19,018 bases of DNA from NCBI GenBank assembly GCA_964435115.1, contig CAYSYM010000065.1:1-19018 (forward strand). The letters are read 5' to 3'. The stretch is from CAYSYM01 sp964435115. Its GTDB lineage: Bacteria; Chloroflexota; UBA6077; CF-72. Of this stretch, positions 6,822 to 14,981 are shown in pieces (position 1 is the first letter of the stretch; every line of letters starts with the position of its first letter). The notes beneath the pieces were generated by a model, which ran no database searches, was not told the origin of the DNA, and saw nothing but the letters and a program-made list of their open reading frames with translations. The translations under genes and the position numbers were made by a program.

Positions 6822-7748
6822 GTGATCGAGACACCGAGCCAGGCGGATACGGTAGCCGGGGCAATCGGCGCCGCGGTGCCCCGGCCGCGCGCACGCGGTC
6901 ACTCACTATGGGACCAATTACGGCGGGATGCGCGCGGTCTGGTGGGTGCCGTTCTCTGCCTGGTCGTCCTGCTCGCGGCCGTGTTCGCGCCGGTGCTCGC
7001 CCCGCATGACCCGATCGCCCAGGACATCACGGCGCGGCTGCGCCCGCCGGCGTGGCAGCCGCCGCTGGGCTCACCGGATCACCTGCTGGGTACCGACCAG
7101 CTGGGCCGGGACCTGTTGAGTCGAATCATCCACGGTGCACAGGCCTCGCTGGTGGTTGCCCTGAGCGCGGTAGCCCTGTCCGGAGTGGTGGGGGTCTGTC
7201 TGGGCCTCCTGTCCGGCTACTACGGGCGCTTGCTTGACCAGGTGATCATGCGCCTGGCCGATATCCAGCTGGCCTTTCCGTTCCTGCTGCTGGCGATCAC
7301 GTTGATGGCCGTCTTCCCGCCAACGCTCACGACGGTCGTGCTCGTGCTCGCCATCTCCGGGTGGGTGACCTATGCCCGCCTCGTCCGGGGCCAGATCCTT
7401 ACCTTGCGCGAGAAGGAGTTCGTGGCGGCGGCTCGCGTGGTCGGCGCAGGTGACGGCCGGATCATGGCGCGGCACATTCTGCCGAACGTTGTCCCCACCA
7501 TCATCGTCATCGGCACCGTGCAGGTGGCGCAGTTCATCCTCGCCGAGGCGGCCCTGTCGTTCCTGGGCTTGGGCATTCGGCCACCCACTCCTAGCTGGGG
7601 CAACATCATCAACGAGGGCCAGGAATACATCTTTCGGGCCTGGTGGATCGAGACCTTTCCCGGCATCGCCATCGTGGTGGCCGTTTCCGGCGTCGGCCTA
7701 CTGGGCGACTGGTTGCGAGACATGCTTGATCCACGGCTGAAGCAGTGA
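6822..7748 (+). CDS. ABC transporter permease, DppC/OppC type
   Basis: A 308-residue second permease subunit. A cytoplasmic N-terminal tail of about 40 residues precedes the first helix (LVGAVLCLVVLLAAVFAPVLA). The family hallmark LGTDQLGRDLLSRIIHGAQ follows at about residues 88-106, and the EAA loop is near 197-222 (KEFVAAARVVGAGD...NVVPTIIV). FLGLGIRPPTPSWG near the C-terminus is also typical of DppC proteins. The start is GTG 6822, 1 nt after the stop of the upstream permease gene. No ATPase genes of the OppD/OppF type follow, which is unusual because most dpp/opp loci carry them. The transporter must borrow ATPases encoded elsewhere, or they were lost. Confidence 0.91.
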   Translation: MIETPSQADTVAGAIGAAVPRPRARGHSLWDQLRRDARGLVGAVLCLVVLLAAVFAPVLAPHDPIAQDITARLRPPAWQPPLGSPDHLLGTDQLGRDLLSRIIHGAQASLVVALSAVALSGVVGVCLGLLSGYYGRLLDQVIMRLADIQLAFPFLLLAITLMAVFPPTLTTVVLVLAISGWVTYARLVRGQILTLREKEFVAAARVVGAGDGRIMARHILPNVVPTIIVIGTVQVAQFILAEAALSFLGLGIRPPTPSWGNIINEGQEYIFRAWWIETFPGIAIVVAVSGVGLLGDWLRDMLDPRLKQ

Positions 7749-7880
7749 GCCATCCGCGGGTAAGTCGTAGCTGCCTCACCCGGGGGGACTGCTGGGACCG
7801 CACGTTCCGGCCGCCTGCCCCCGTGGCGGAGGCGGCCAGCCGACCAGGGGGATCACTCTTAGTGGAGGTAGACGAGCCGC
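7749..7880 (+). other. Intergenic gap with stem-loop before the second deacylase gene
   Basis: This 132-bp gap separates the transport genes from the rightward catabolic genes. It holds an inverted repeat GGCCGCCT (7809-7816) / AGGCGGCC (7830-7837), an 8-bp stem with a 13-nt loop and no T-run. It also holds GGAGG at 7863-7867, the ribosome site for the next gene. I see no clear promoter. The hairpin may lower expression of downstream genes or mark an internal transcript boundary. Confidence 0.45.
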
Positions 7881-9542
7881 ATGTTTGACATCGTTCTGCG
7901 GGGCGGAGAAGTGGTTGACGGCACGGGCAGGCCGCCGACGCGCGCCGACGTGGCGATCCGGGACGGGCGCATCGTCGCCGTGGGGGATCTTCGCTCGACT
8001 GAGGCGCACCGGACGCTGGAGGTCGAGGGGCGGGTGGTGTGTCCGGGGTTCATCGATGCCCATGGACATTCGGATTACGGTCTCTTCAGCCACCCACCTG
8101 CGGAAAGCCAGCTGGCTCAGGGCATCACCACCGAGCTCGTCGGTACGTGCGGCACCTCGGCCTTCCCCGTCTCAGCGGTCACGCCCCACCAGGTGTTCTT
8201 CCCCAAGCAACTGGAACCTGAGTGGACGAGCGCGACCGAGTACTTCGCCGCGCTCCGGCGGCGCCGGCCGGCGATCAACGTGGCATCGCTGGTGGGGCAC
8301 AGCGCCGTTCGTGGGGCCGTGATGGGGCTGGAGGACCGACAGCCGACGGCGGCCGAGCTGGACCGGATGCGCGAGGTGGTCGCAGAGGCGCTGCGGGCCG
8401 GTGCGCTCGGTCTCTCCAGCGGCCTGCACTTCGAGCCCAGCTGCTTTGCGGACACGGCCGAGCTGATCGAGCTCAGCCGAGTGGTGGCCGCGAATGGAGG
8501 GATCTACTTCGCCCATCTGCGCGACTACGGCCGCGACCTCCTGCCATCGATCGACGAGACGATCGCCATCGCCCAGGCGTCAGGGGTACGCGCACACATC
8601 GGCCTCCTGCACGTCTTTGGCCGGCCGAACTGGGGACAGGCACCGGCTGCCCTCGATCGGCTCGACGCCGCCGGCGCCCGTGGGCTGGCCATCACCTGTG
8701 ACACGCTGGCCTACCCCACTGTGGGCGCCTGGTGGGCGCTGCGCGCCATCTTCCCACCAGATGTCTATGACTGGCAGCGCGGCAACCTGGATGAACTGCT
8801 GGTTCACCTCGCGGACTCGACCGAGCGGCAGCGCCTGGCGAGCGTGGTCGAAGAGCGGCGGCGCGCCGTCAAGCGCGGTTTCAATAAGGAGTACCTGATC
8901 TTCAGCGACTGGCGGGACGTCACGATCGAGGGGGTCGCGCCCGACAGTCCGCGTCAGGGCCTCCTGGGTCGCTCGGTGGCGGCAATCGCCGAGGAGCTCG
9001 GGGTGCGGCCGGTCGAGTGCTTCTTCGACCTGCTCGCGCTCGAGCGCCAGTGGCTCGTGGCGATCCACTCGACCGTGGATGAGGCCGGCCTCGAAGCCTT
9101 CATTGCCAGCCCGCTGTCCTGCCTCGGCGTCGACGCGATCTCCCCGAGCGCCAGGCACTTAGCCGGACCCCTCGGTCTGTTTCAGCAGTACCCGCGTCAC
9201 TGGGGCACGTTCCCGCACATCCTCGGCACCTACGTGCGGGCGCGGAGTCTGCTCTCGTTGCCGGAGGCGATCCGCAAGATGTCGGCGCTGCCGGCCCAAC
9301 TGCTCGGCTTGGCCGACCGCGGGCTCGTGCGGGAAGGCTATCGGGCCGATCTCGTCGTGTTCGACCCGGTGACGATCGAGGCCGGCGGCGACTGGCGCGA
9401 GCCGACCCGGTACCCGCGGGGCATCGACTACGTCCTCGTGAACGGCGCGCTCGCCGTCGAGCAGGGGCAGCCGACCGGGGTGGCCGTCGGTCACGTCCTC
9501 ACCCGCTCCACCACGCGGACGCTGGCCGCAAGCCAGGTCTAG
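7881..9542 (+). CDS. N-acyl-D-amino-acid deacylase-type amidohydrolase (paralogue 2, altered metal ligand)
   Basis: A 553-residue amidohydrolase of the D-aminoacylase branch, colinear over its whole length with the leftward paralogue (1257-2903). H61 and H63 (DAHGHSD), C90 (GTCG), H212 (AHLRDY) and D418 (LGVDA) occupy the expected ligand positions. The histidine expected in the motif LSHLNVFGR of paralogue 1 is replaced: the matching stretch reads IGLLHVFGR, with Leu at the ligand position and a histidine (H244) two residues later. This may change metal number, substrate or activity, so its reaction is less certain than that of paralogue 1. The start is ATG 7881, with GGAGGT 12 nt upstream. 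It is 28 bp from the next amidohydrolase gene and certainly in the same transcript. No signal peptide; cytoplasmic. Confidence 0.85.
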   Translation: MFDIVLRGGEVVDGTGRPPTRADVAIRDGRIVAVGDLRSTEAHRTLEVEGRVVCPGFIDAHGHSDYGLFSHPPAESQLAQGITTELVGTCGTSAFPVSAVTPHQVFFPKQLEPEWTSATEYFAALRRRRPAINVASLVGHSAVRGAVMGLEDRQPTAAELDRMREVVAEALRAGALGLSSGLHFEPSCFADTAELIELSRVVAANGGIYFAHLRDYGRDLLPSIDETIAIAQASGVRAHIGLLHVFGRPNWGQAPAALDRLDAAGARGLAITCDTLAYPTVGAWWALRAIFPPDVYDWQRGNLDELLVHLADSTERQRLASVVEERRRAVKRGFNKEYLIFSDWRDVTIEGVAPDSPRQGLLGRSVAAIAEELGVRPVECFFDLLALERQWLVAIHSTVDEAGLEAFIASPLSCLGVDAISPSARHLAGPLGLFQQYPRHWGTFPHILGTYVRARSLLSLPEAIRKMSALPAQLLGLADRGLVREGYRADLVVFDPVTIEAGGDWREPTRYPRGIDYVLVNGALAVEQGQPTGVAVGHVLTRSTTRTLAASQV

Positions 9543-9570
9543 CAGGGCTGGAAGGGCGGAGAAGAGTCCC

Positions 9571-10875
9571 GTGTACTCGATCACCGAGCGTGGACCACTG
9601 GCCGACAAGCTCATCCCGCTGGCGGAAGGGACCACGACGGTCCTGAGGGGTGGCGGGCTCATCGACGGCAGCGGACGAGATCCCGTCGCTGACGCGACGA
9701 TCGTCATCGAGGGGGAGCGTATCGCGGCTGTCGGGCCGTCCGCGACTCTCCCGATCCCTGAGGGGGACTGGGTCAGGGTAATCGACACCTCCGGGCAGGT
9801 AGTCATCCCGGGCCTAATCGACTGCCATGTTCATTTCTACGGCGAGAACACCTTCGACGCCTACGCGCGGTACTTCAACCAGCGGCCGGGAGTGCGGACC
9901 ATCCGTTCCGCCCTGGTCGCCTTCGCCACGCTCGAGGCGGGCTTCACCACGGTCCGGGACCTCGGGATGCTGGGCGCGGCGTACGAACTACGAGACGCGA
10001 TCGACGAGGGCTTGATCCTCGGGCCGAGGATCCTGACGGCCGGCTGGGCCCTGAGCGAGACGGGGGGCCACGCCGACTGGCACGTGCTGCCCTACCAGTG
10101 GGTGAAGGAGAACCGGCCGCGTGGCATGTTCTGCGACGGGCCAGCGGACTGCCGGCAGGCGGCGCGGCTGAACTTCCGCGAAGGGGCCGACCTCGTCAAG
10201 ATCTTCGCCTCGTCCGGCAACCTGACCAGCCTGCACGACTGGCCGCCGGTGCCCAACTTCACCTGCGAGGAGATCGCGGCCATCGTCGACGAGGCCCACA
10301 AGCGGGGGAAGAAGGCGGCTGCCCACGCAATGGGAGACGACGCGATCCGGAATTGCCTGCGGGCCGGCGTCGACACGATCGAGCACTCCGGGTTCCTGTC
10401 GGACTACAACCTACTGGACCAGATGGCCGAGCAGGGCGTGATCCTGGTGCCCACGCTGTCAGTCTTCTACTGGGTGGCGGCCGAAGGGGCGCAGTGGGGC
10501 GCGCATCCTGCCGGCATCGAGCGCGCGGCCCGCGCCCGCGATGCCGCTATGGAGATGGTACGCGAGGCGCGCGCCCGGGGCGTGAAGCTGGCCCTCGGGA
10601 CGGATACCTGCACCACGTTCGGCATCGGCCAGAACGCCCGCGAGCTGGCGCTGCTGGCGGAGGCCGGCCTGACCCCGCTGGAAGCGCTCACGGCAGGGAC
10701 CAGGACGGCTGCCGAGGCGCTGGGGCTCGAAAGGGCCCTCGGGACGCTTGAGGCGGGGAAGCTGGCCGATCTCCTGATTCTGGACCGCGATCCACTGCAG
10801 GACCTCAGCTGTCTGATCGGCAAGGAGCACGTCAAGCGAATCGCCAGGAGCCGCGATCCACTGGTGGGCTATTGA
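9571..10875 (+). CDS. Prolidase/imidazolonepropionase-like metal-dependent amidohydrolase
   Basis: A 434-residue amidohydrolase of the subgroup that includes Xaa-Pro dipeptidase-like and Xaa-Arg carboxypeptidase-like enzymes. It would hydrolyse a dipeptide, N-acyl amino acid or related amide in the cytoplasm. A binuclear site is visible: H86 and H88 (DCHVHFYG), K210 in DLVKIFASS as the probable carboxylated lysine, H252 (AAAHAMG), H272 (TIEHSG) and D345 (LGTDT). The usual C-terminal sequence GTLEAGKLADLLILDRDP completes the beta domain. The start is GTG 9571, preceded by GGCGGAGAAGAG. The stop TGA overlaps a TTG that opens the frame leading to the small ORF downstream. The exact substrate cannot be told from sequence. 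Confidence 0.88.
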   Translation: MYSITERGPLADKLIPLAEGTTTVLRGGGLIDGSGRDPVADATIVIEGERIAAVGPSATLPIPEGDWVRVIDTSGQVVIPGLIDCHVHFYGENTFDAYARYFNQRPGVRTIRSALVAFATLEAGFTTVRDLGMLGAAYELRDAIDEGLILGPRILTAGWALSETGGHADWHVLPYQWVKENRPRGMFCDGPADCRQAARLNFREGADLVKIFASSGNLTSLHDWPPVPNFTCEEIAAIVDEAHKRGKKAAAHAMGDDAIRNCLRAGVDTIEHSGFLSDYNLLDQMAEQGVILVPTLSVFYWVAAEGAQWGAHPAGIERAARARDAAMEMVREARARGVKLALGTDTCTTFGIGQNARELALLAEAGLTPLEALTAGTRTAAEALGLERALGTLEAGKLADLLILDRDPLQDLSCLIGKEHVKRIARSRDPLVGY

Positions 10876-10946
10876 TCCCCAGCGATGGGCCCCCTGAGCC
10901 CGAGGCCATGGCCCCGTCGAGAGGACTTCCAGGAGAGAATCCGCGC

Positions 10947-11096
10947 ATGTCGCTGCTGAGCCTGTGCCGCGCGCTGGATGACGGCACCGGCCCCTGCTCA
11001 ACGCTGACCCGCATCAGCGGCAACCGAGCGCCGGCGAGTACCCCGGAGACCCGACCGCCGCTGAGCCCTCGCCGACCGCCACAGGAGGAGCGATGA
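10947..11096 (+). CDS. Possible small protein or leader ORF coupled to hyuB
   Basis: A 49-residue open frame in the 217-bp gap before hyuB. It begins at ATG 10947 with AGGAGAG 9 nt upstream, one of the better ribosome sites in the window. Its stop overlaps the hyuB start in an ATGA arrangement (11093-11096). The same frame is open back to a TTG at 10872 that overlaps the stop of the preceding gene. The product (MSLLSLCRALDDGTG..., then Pro/Arg-rich, ending PRRPPQEER) resembles nothing I know and has no membrane segment. Its last codons contain the hyuB ribosome site AGGAGGAG. It could be a regulatory leader that keeps ribosomes moving into hyuB, a real small protein, or a chance open frame in GC-rich DNA. 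Confidence 0.35.
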   Translation: MSLLSLCRALDDGTGPCSTLTRISGNRAPASTPETRPPLSPRRPPQEER

Positions 11097-12877
11097 CATC
11101 GACCACGATCAGCGAGCAGCTGCACAGGGAGCAGCCTGCCTCCGGGATGGACCCGATCAGCCTGGAGATCCAGTGGCAGCGGCTCATCACGGTGATGGAC
11201 GAGGTGGACAACGCGATCATCAGAACCTCGTTCTCGACGATCGTCGGCGAGGCGCGTGACTTCGCCTGCATCCTCCTCGACAGCACGGGCCAGTCGCTGG
11301 CGCAGTCGACGTTTAGCACGCCGCTGTTCACCGTCACCCTGCCCACCACGACCCACCATCTGCTCGCTGAGTTCCCGGCGGAGACGCTGGTAGATGGCGA
11401 CGCGCTGATCACCAACAATCCCTGGTTTGCGTCCGGGCACCTACCCGACATCTCCATCGTCAGTCCGGTCTTCCACCGAGGTCGGCTGATTGCGCTCCTG
11501 GGCACGGTGGCGCACGTCTCTGATATCGGTGGGCGACTCGGCTACTACGACGCCGCCGACGTGTTCGAGGAAGGCCTGTGCATCCCGCCCAGCAAGCTCT
11601 ACCAGGGCGGGGTGCCCAACCGCGATATCTTCGCCATCGTACGCGCCAACGTGCGGGTGCCGGACATGGTGGTTGGCGATCTGCACGCCATCGTCGGTGC
11701 GCAACACTTCGGCGCGCGCCGCCTGCGGGAGTTTCTCGACGACTACGGCCTGGAGGATCTGGCGGCGCTGGCGGCGGAGATCCACGACCGCTCGGAGCGG
11801 GCGATGCGGCGGGCCATCGGGCAGATCCCGGACGGCGTCTACGAGTACCAGCTCGTCGCCGACGGCTACCGCCAGCCGCTCCACATCCGGGCTCGGGTCG
11901 AGATCCGCGGCGAGGAGGCGTTCGTCGACTACGCCGGCTCCTCCGAGCAGTTCGGCGTTGGGGCGATCAACGCGCCCTACAACAACGCCTTCGCCGACAC
12001 CGTCTACCCCTTCAAGTGCAGCCTGACCCCGCACGTACCCAACAACTCGGGCCTGTTCCGCCCGATCCACATGCAGGCGCCAGAGGGCTCGGTGCTGAAC
12101 GCGCGCTACCCGTGCGCGGTCAAGGCGCGCTCCAACACCGACGTGCAGGTCCACAGCGCGCTCTACGGCGCGCTCGCCCGGCCGCTCGGGGCGCAGGCGC
12201 AGGCGGGGAGCGGCTCGTTCTGGGGCGTGGTGGCGAACGGCGTGGACGACACCGGCCGTCGCTTCAACAACTTCCTCATCCCCAACGGCGGCAAGGGCGC
12301 GCTCGGCGACATGGACGGGCTGCCCACCACGGCGTTCCCGCACAACAGCTCGGTCACCCCGGTCGAGATCTACGAGAACACCGCTCCGCTGCTGATGGAG
12401 CGGAAGCAGCTCATCCCGGACTCGGGCGGGCCCGGCACGTACCGCGGGGGGCTCGGCCAGGAGATCGTCGTCTGCTCCCGCTCTCAGCGCCCGGTCACGA
12501 TCACCCTGCGGCCTGACAAGCTGAGGTTCCCGCCGCCGGGGCTCGCCGAGGGCGAGCCTGGTGGCATCGGCTCGTTCGACCTGGACGGCGAGCCCTTCGA
12601 CCATCACCAGCCGTTTCGGCTGGCTTTCGGCCAGAAGCTGCGGCTGCGGCTGCCGGGCGGCGGGGGCTTCGGCCCGCCCGAGCGGCGCGATCCGGCGCTG
12701 GTCGCCCGCGACGTGCGCGAGGGCTACGTCACCCCCGGACAGGCGCGCGCCGTCTATCGCGTGGCGATCGACGCAGCCACCGGACAGGTAGAGCTGGACG
12801 CGACACGCCGCCTGCGGGCAACTCAGGCGGAGCAGGCACCCCACCCCGCCCACCTACGGGAGGACGTACATGCGTAA
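11093..12877 (+). CDS. hyuB: HyuB-type hydantoinase/oxoprolinase/carboxylase subunit (copy 1)
   Basis: A 594-residue protein of the hydantoinase B family, the partner of HyuA in ATP-dependent N-methylhydantoinases, 5-oxoprolinases and acetone/acetophenone carboxylases. Family blocks are clear: RTSFSTIVGEARDFACIL (about 44-61), ITNNPWFASGHLPD (106-119), TVAHVSDIGG (138-147), a middle region with NNSGLFRPI, and the C-terminal LRLPGGGGFGPPERRD. H116, D119 and H141 match the H-x-x-D...H metal set I recall for the acetone carboxylase alpha subunit. Residue 109 is Asn where copy 2 and most relatives have Asp (TNDP). ATG 11093 has AGGAGGAG directly upstream. The gene overlaps hyuA by 8 nt. It is about as long as copy 2 and clearly homologous, but well diverged from it. 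Confidence 0.9.
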   Translation: MTSTTISEQLHREQPASGMDPISLEIQWQRLITVMDEVDNAIIRTSFSTIVGEARDFACILLDSTGQSLAQSTFSTPLFTVTLPTTTHHLLAEFPAETLVDGDALITNNPWFASGHLPDISIVSPVFHRGRLIALLGTVAHVSDIGGRLGYYDAADVFEEGLCIPPSKLYQGGVPNRDIFAIVRANVRVPDMVVGDLHAIVGAQHFGARRLREFLDDYGLEDLAALAAEIHDRSERAMRRAIGQIPDGVYEYQLVADGYRQPLHIRARVEIRGEEAFVDYAGSSEQFGVGAINAPYNNAFADTVYPFKCSLTPHVPNNSGLFRPIHMQAPEGSVLNARYPCAVKARSNTDVQVHSALYGALARPLGAQAQAGSGSFWGVVANGVDDTGRRFNNFLIPNGGKGALGDMDGLPTTAFPHNSSVTPVEIYENTAPLLMERKQLIPDSGGPGTYRGGLGQEIVVCSRSQRPVTITLRPDKLRFPPPGLAEGEPGGIGSFDLDGEPFDHHQPFRLAFGQKLRLRLPGGGGFGPPERRDPALVARDVREGYVTPGQARAVYRVAIDAATGQVELDATRRLRATQAEQAPHPAHLREDVHA

Positions 12878-14981
12878 CGGACGAGACGCGGCCACGTACC
12901 GCATCGGCTTCGACATCGGCGGCACGTTCACAGACTTCGTCATTACGGACGAGGCCACCGGGCGGACCGAGTCCCACAAGGTGCTGACGACGCCGCGGGA
13001 GCCGGCCCGGGCGGTGCTCGAGGGGGTGCGGGCGCTGGTCGGCCGCCTCGGCGCGAGCGCCGCCGACCTCCGCGTGGCGATCCATGGCACGACGCTCATC
13101 ACCAATGCGCTGATCGAGCGGCGCGGCGCCAGCCTGGCGCTGGTCACCACCGCCGGCTTCCGTGACGTGCTCGAGATGGGCCGCGAGATGCGCTACGACA
13201 TCTACGACCTGCACATGGCGAAGCCGGAGCCACTGGTGGACCGGCCCTGGCGCCTGGAAGTCGTGGAGCGGCTCGACAAGGACGGCCAGGTCCTGGTGCC
13301 GCTCGACCGGGCGAGCCTGGAGGCGGCGATCGGTCGCCTGGCCTCGGACGGGATCGAGGCAGTCGCGGTCACGCTGCTGCATTCGTTCCGCAACGCCGCC
13401 CACGAGGAGCAGGTGCGTGCCGCCATCGCCGAGGCGCTGCCCCACCTGAGCATCTCCATCTCGTCGGAGGTTTCGCCGGAGATCCGCGAGTACGAGCGGA
13501 TGTCCACCACGGTCGGCAACGCCTACGTCCAGCCGGTGGCCGAGCGGTACCTGGCCAACATCCAGCGGAACCTGGGCGACGAGGGCTACGGGGGGCGATT
13601 GTTCCTGATGCTCTCGAGCGGCGGGATCGGCTCCGCCGAGACAGCCATGCGTTTCCCCATCCGCCTGCTGGAGTCGGGCCCGGCCGCCGGTGCGCTGGCC
13701 AGCGTGTTCCTGGGCGAGCGGATCGGCCGCCGCAACATCATCTCGTTTGACATGGGCGGCACGACTGCCAAGACGTGCGTCATCAAGAATGGCCAGCCGA
13801 CCAAGACGAACGTCTTCGAGATCGCCCGTGTCCACCGCTTCAAGAAGGGCAGCGGCATCCCGGTCCGTATCCCCTCCATCGAGATGATCGAGATTGGCGC
13901 CGGCGGGGGCAGCATCGCGCGCGTAGACGAGCTGGGCCTGCTCAAGGTCGGCCCGCAGAGCGCCGGCGCCGACCCCGGACCCGCCTGCTACGGCTTCGGC
14001 GGCCGAGAGGCCACGGTCACCGACGCGAACGTGGTGCTCGGCTACATCGACCCCGACTACTTCCTGGGCGGACGCATGCAGCTGGACCGCCGGGCTGCCG
14101 AGGCGGCCATCGAGCGCCTGGGCGCGTCGCTCGGCCTCGACCTGCTGCAGACCGCCAGTGGCATCTTCCAGGTGGTCAACGAGAACATGATCTCGGCGAC
14201 CCGCGTCCACGTCGCCGAGCGGGGCGAGGACCCGCGCCGCTTCTCGCTCATGGCCTTCGGCGGCGCCGGGCCGGTCCACGCCTGGGCCATCGCTCGGGCG
14301 CTCAAGATGCCGGAGCTGGTCTGCCCGCCTGGCGCCGGGGTGACGTCGTCACTCGGCTTCCTGGTGGCGCCGGTGAGCTTCGACCTGGCCCGCTCCTACG
14401 TCGTCCGGCTGAACGAGGCCAGGCTGGCCGACGTCGCCGCGGCGTTCGCGGACATGGAGCGCGAGGGGGCGGCGCTCGTGCAGCAGGCGGGCGCGGACCT
14501 GGCGGACACCGCCTTCCGGCGCAGCGCCGACATGCGCCACGCCGGGCAGGGCCACGAGGTCAACGTGCCGCTGCCTGAGGGCGACGTGGCCGCGCTCAGC
14601 GTCGACGAGCTGAAGCGGATCTTCTACGAGCGCTACCGCGCGCTGTACGGCCACGCCCATGAGAGCGTGGACGTGGAGGTGCTGACGCTGCGGCTGGTGG
14701 CCAGCGGCCCGGCACCACGGGTGGAGCTGGAGCGCGTGCCGCGCAATCCGGGCTCGGTCGCAGCGGCCTTCAAGGGGACGCGTCGCGCCTACTTCGCCGA
14801 GCTGGGCGGGCTGGTCGAGACGAGGGTCTACGACCGCTACGCGCTCCAGGCGGGGGCGACGATCGAGGGCCCGGCCATCGTCGAGGAAGCCGACTCGACG
14901 GCGGTGATCGGCCCGGACATGGCGGCTACCGTCGACGAGCATCGCAACCTGCTTGTGCGGCTGAACGGGAGGACGGCGTGA
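12870..14981 (+). CDS. hyuA: HyuA-type ATP-dependent hydantoinase/oxoprolinase subunit
   Basis: A 703-residue protein of the hydantoinase A/oxoprolinase family, the ATP-using subunit that phosphorylates the substrate so that HyuB can complete hydrolysis or carboxylation. The N-terminal nucleotide motif RIGFDIGGTFTDF (11-23), a second ASKHA-type motif ISFDMGGTTAKT (about 290-301), SAGADPGPACYG (about 366-377) and AFGGAGPVHAWAIA (about 462-475) are all present. The C-terminal domain ends with GATIEGPAIVEEADST, as is usual. ATG 12870 lies inside the end of copy-1 hyuB, with GGGAGG 6 nt upstream. The stop overlaps the GTG of copy-2 hyuB. A full-length single HyuA between two HyuB genes suggests a complex with alternative or paired B subunits. 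Hydantoin, oxoproline or ketone as substrate cannot be separated by eye. Confidence 0.93.
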   Translation: MRNGRDAATYRIGFDIGGTFTDFVITDEATGRTESHKVLTTPREPARAVLEGVRALVGRLGASAADLRVAIHGTTLITNALIERRGASLALVTTAGFRDVLEMGREMRYDIYDLHMAKPEPLVDRPWRLEVVERLDKDGQVLVPLDRASLEAAIGRLASDGIEAVAVTLLHSFRNAAHEEQVRAAIAEALPHLSISISSEVSPEIREYERMSTTVGNAYVQPVAERYLANIQRNLGDEGYGGRLFLMLSSGGIGSAETAMRFPIRLLESGPAAGALASVFLGERIGRRNIISFDMGGTTAKTCVIKNGQPTKTNVFEIARVHRFKKGSGIPVRIPSIEMIEIGAGGGSIARVDELGLLKVGPQSAGADPGPACYGFGGREATVTDANVVLGYIDPDYFLGGRMQLDRRAAEAAIERLGASLGLDLLQTASGIFQVVNENMISATRVHVAERGEDPRRFSLMAFGGAGPVHAWAIARALKMPELVCPPGAGVTSSLGFLVAPVSFDLARSYVVRLNEARLADVAAAFADMEREGAALVQQAGADLADTAFRRSADMRHAGQGHEVNVPLPEGDVAALSVDELKRIFYERYRALYGHAHESVDVEVLTLRLVASGPAPRVELERVPRNPGSVAAAFKGTRRAYFAELGGLVETRVYDRYALQAGATIEGPAIVEEADSTAVIGPDMAATVDEHRNLLVRLNGRTA

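Noticed and set aside
12729..14279. A 516-codon open frame antisense to hyuA
   Set aside because: Shadow of the third-codon GC bias in hyuA; composition is low-complexity and no family motif is visible. The same holds for the antisense frames at 4097-5179 and 11441-12853.
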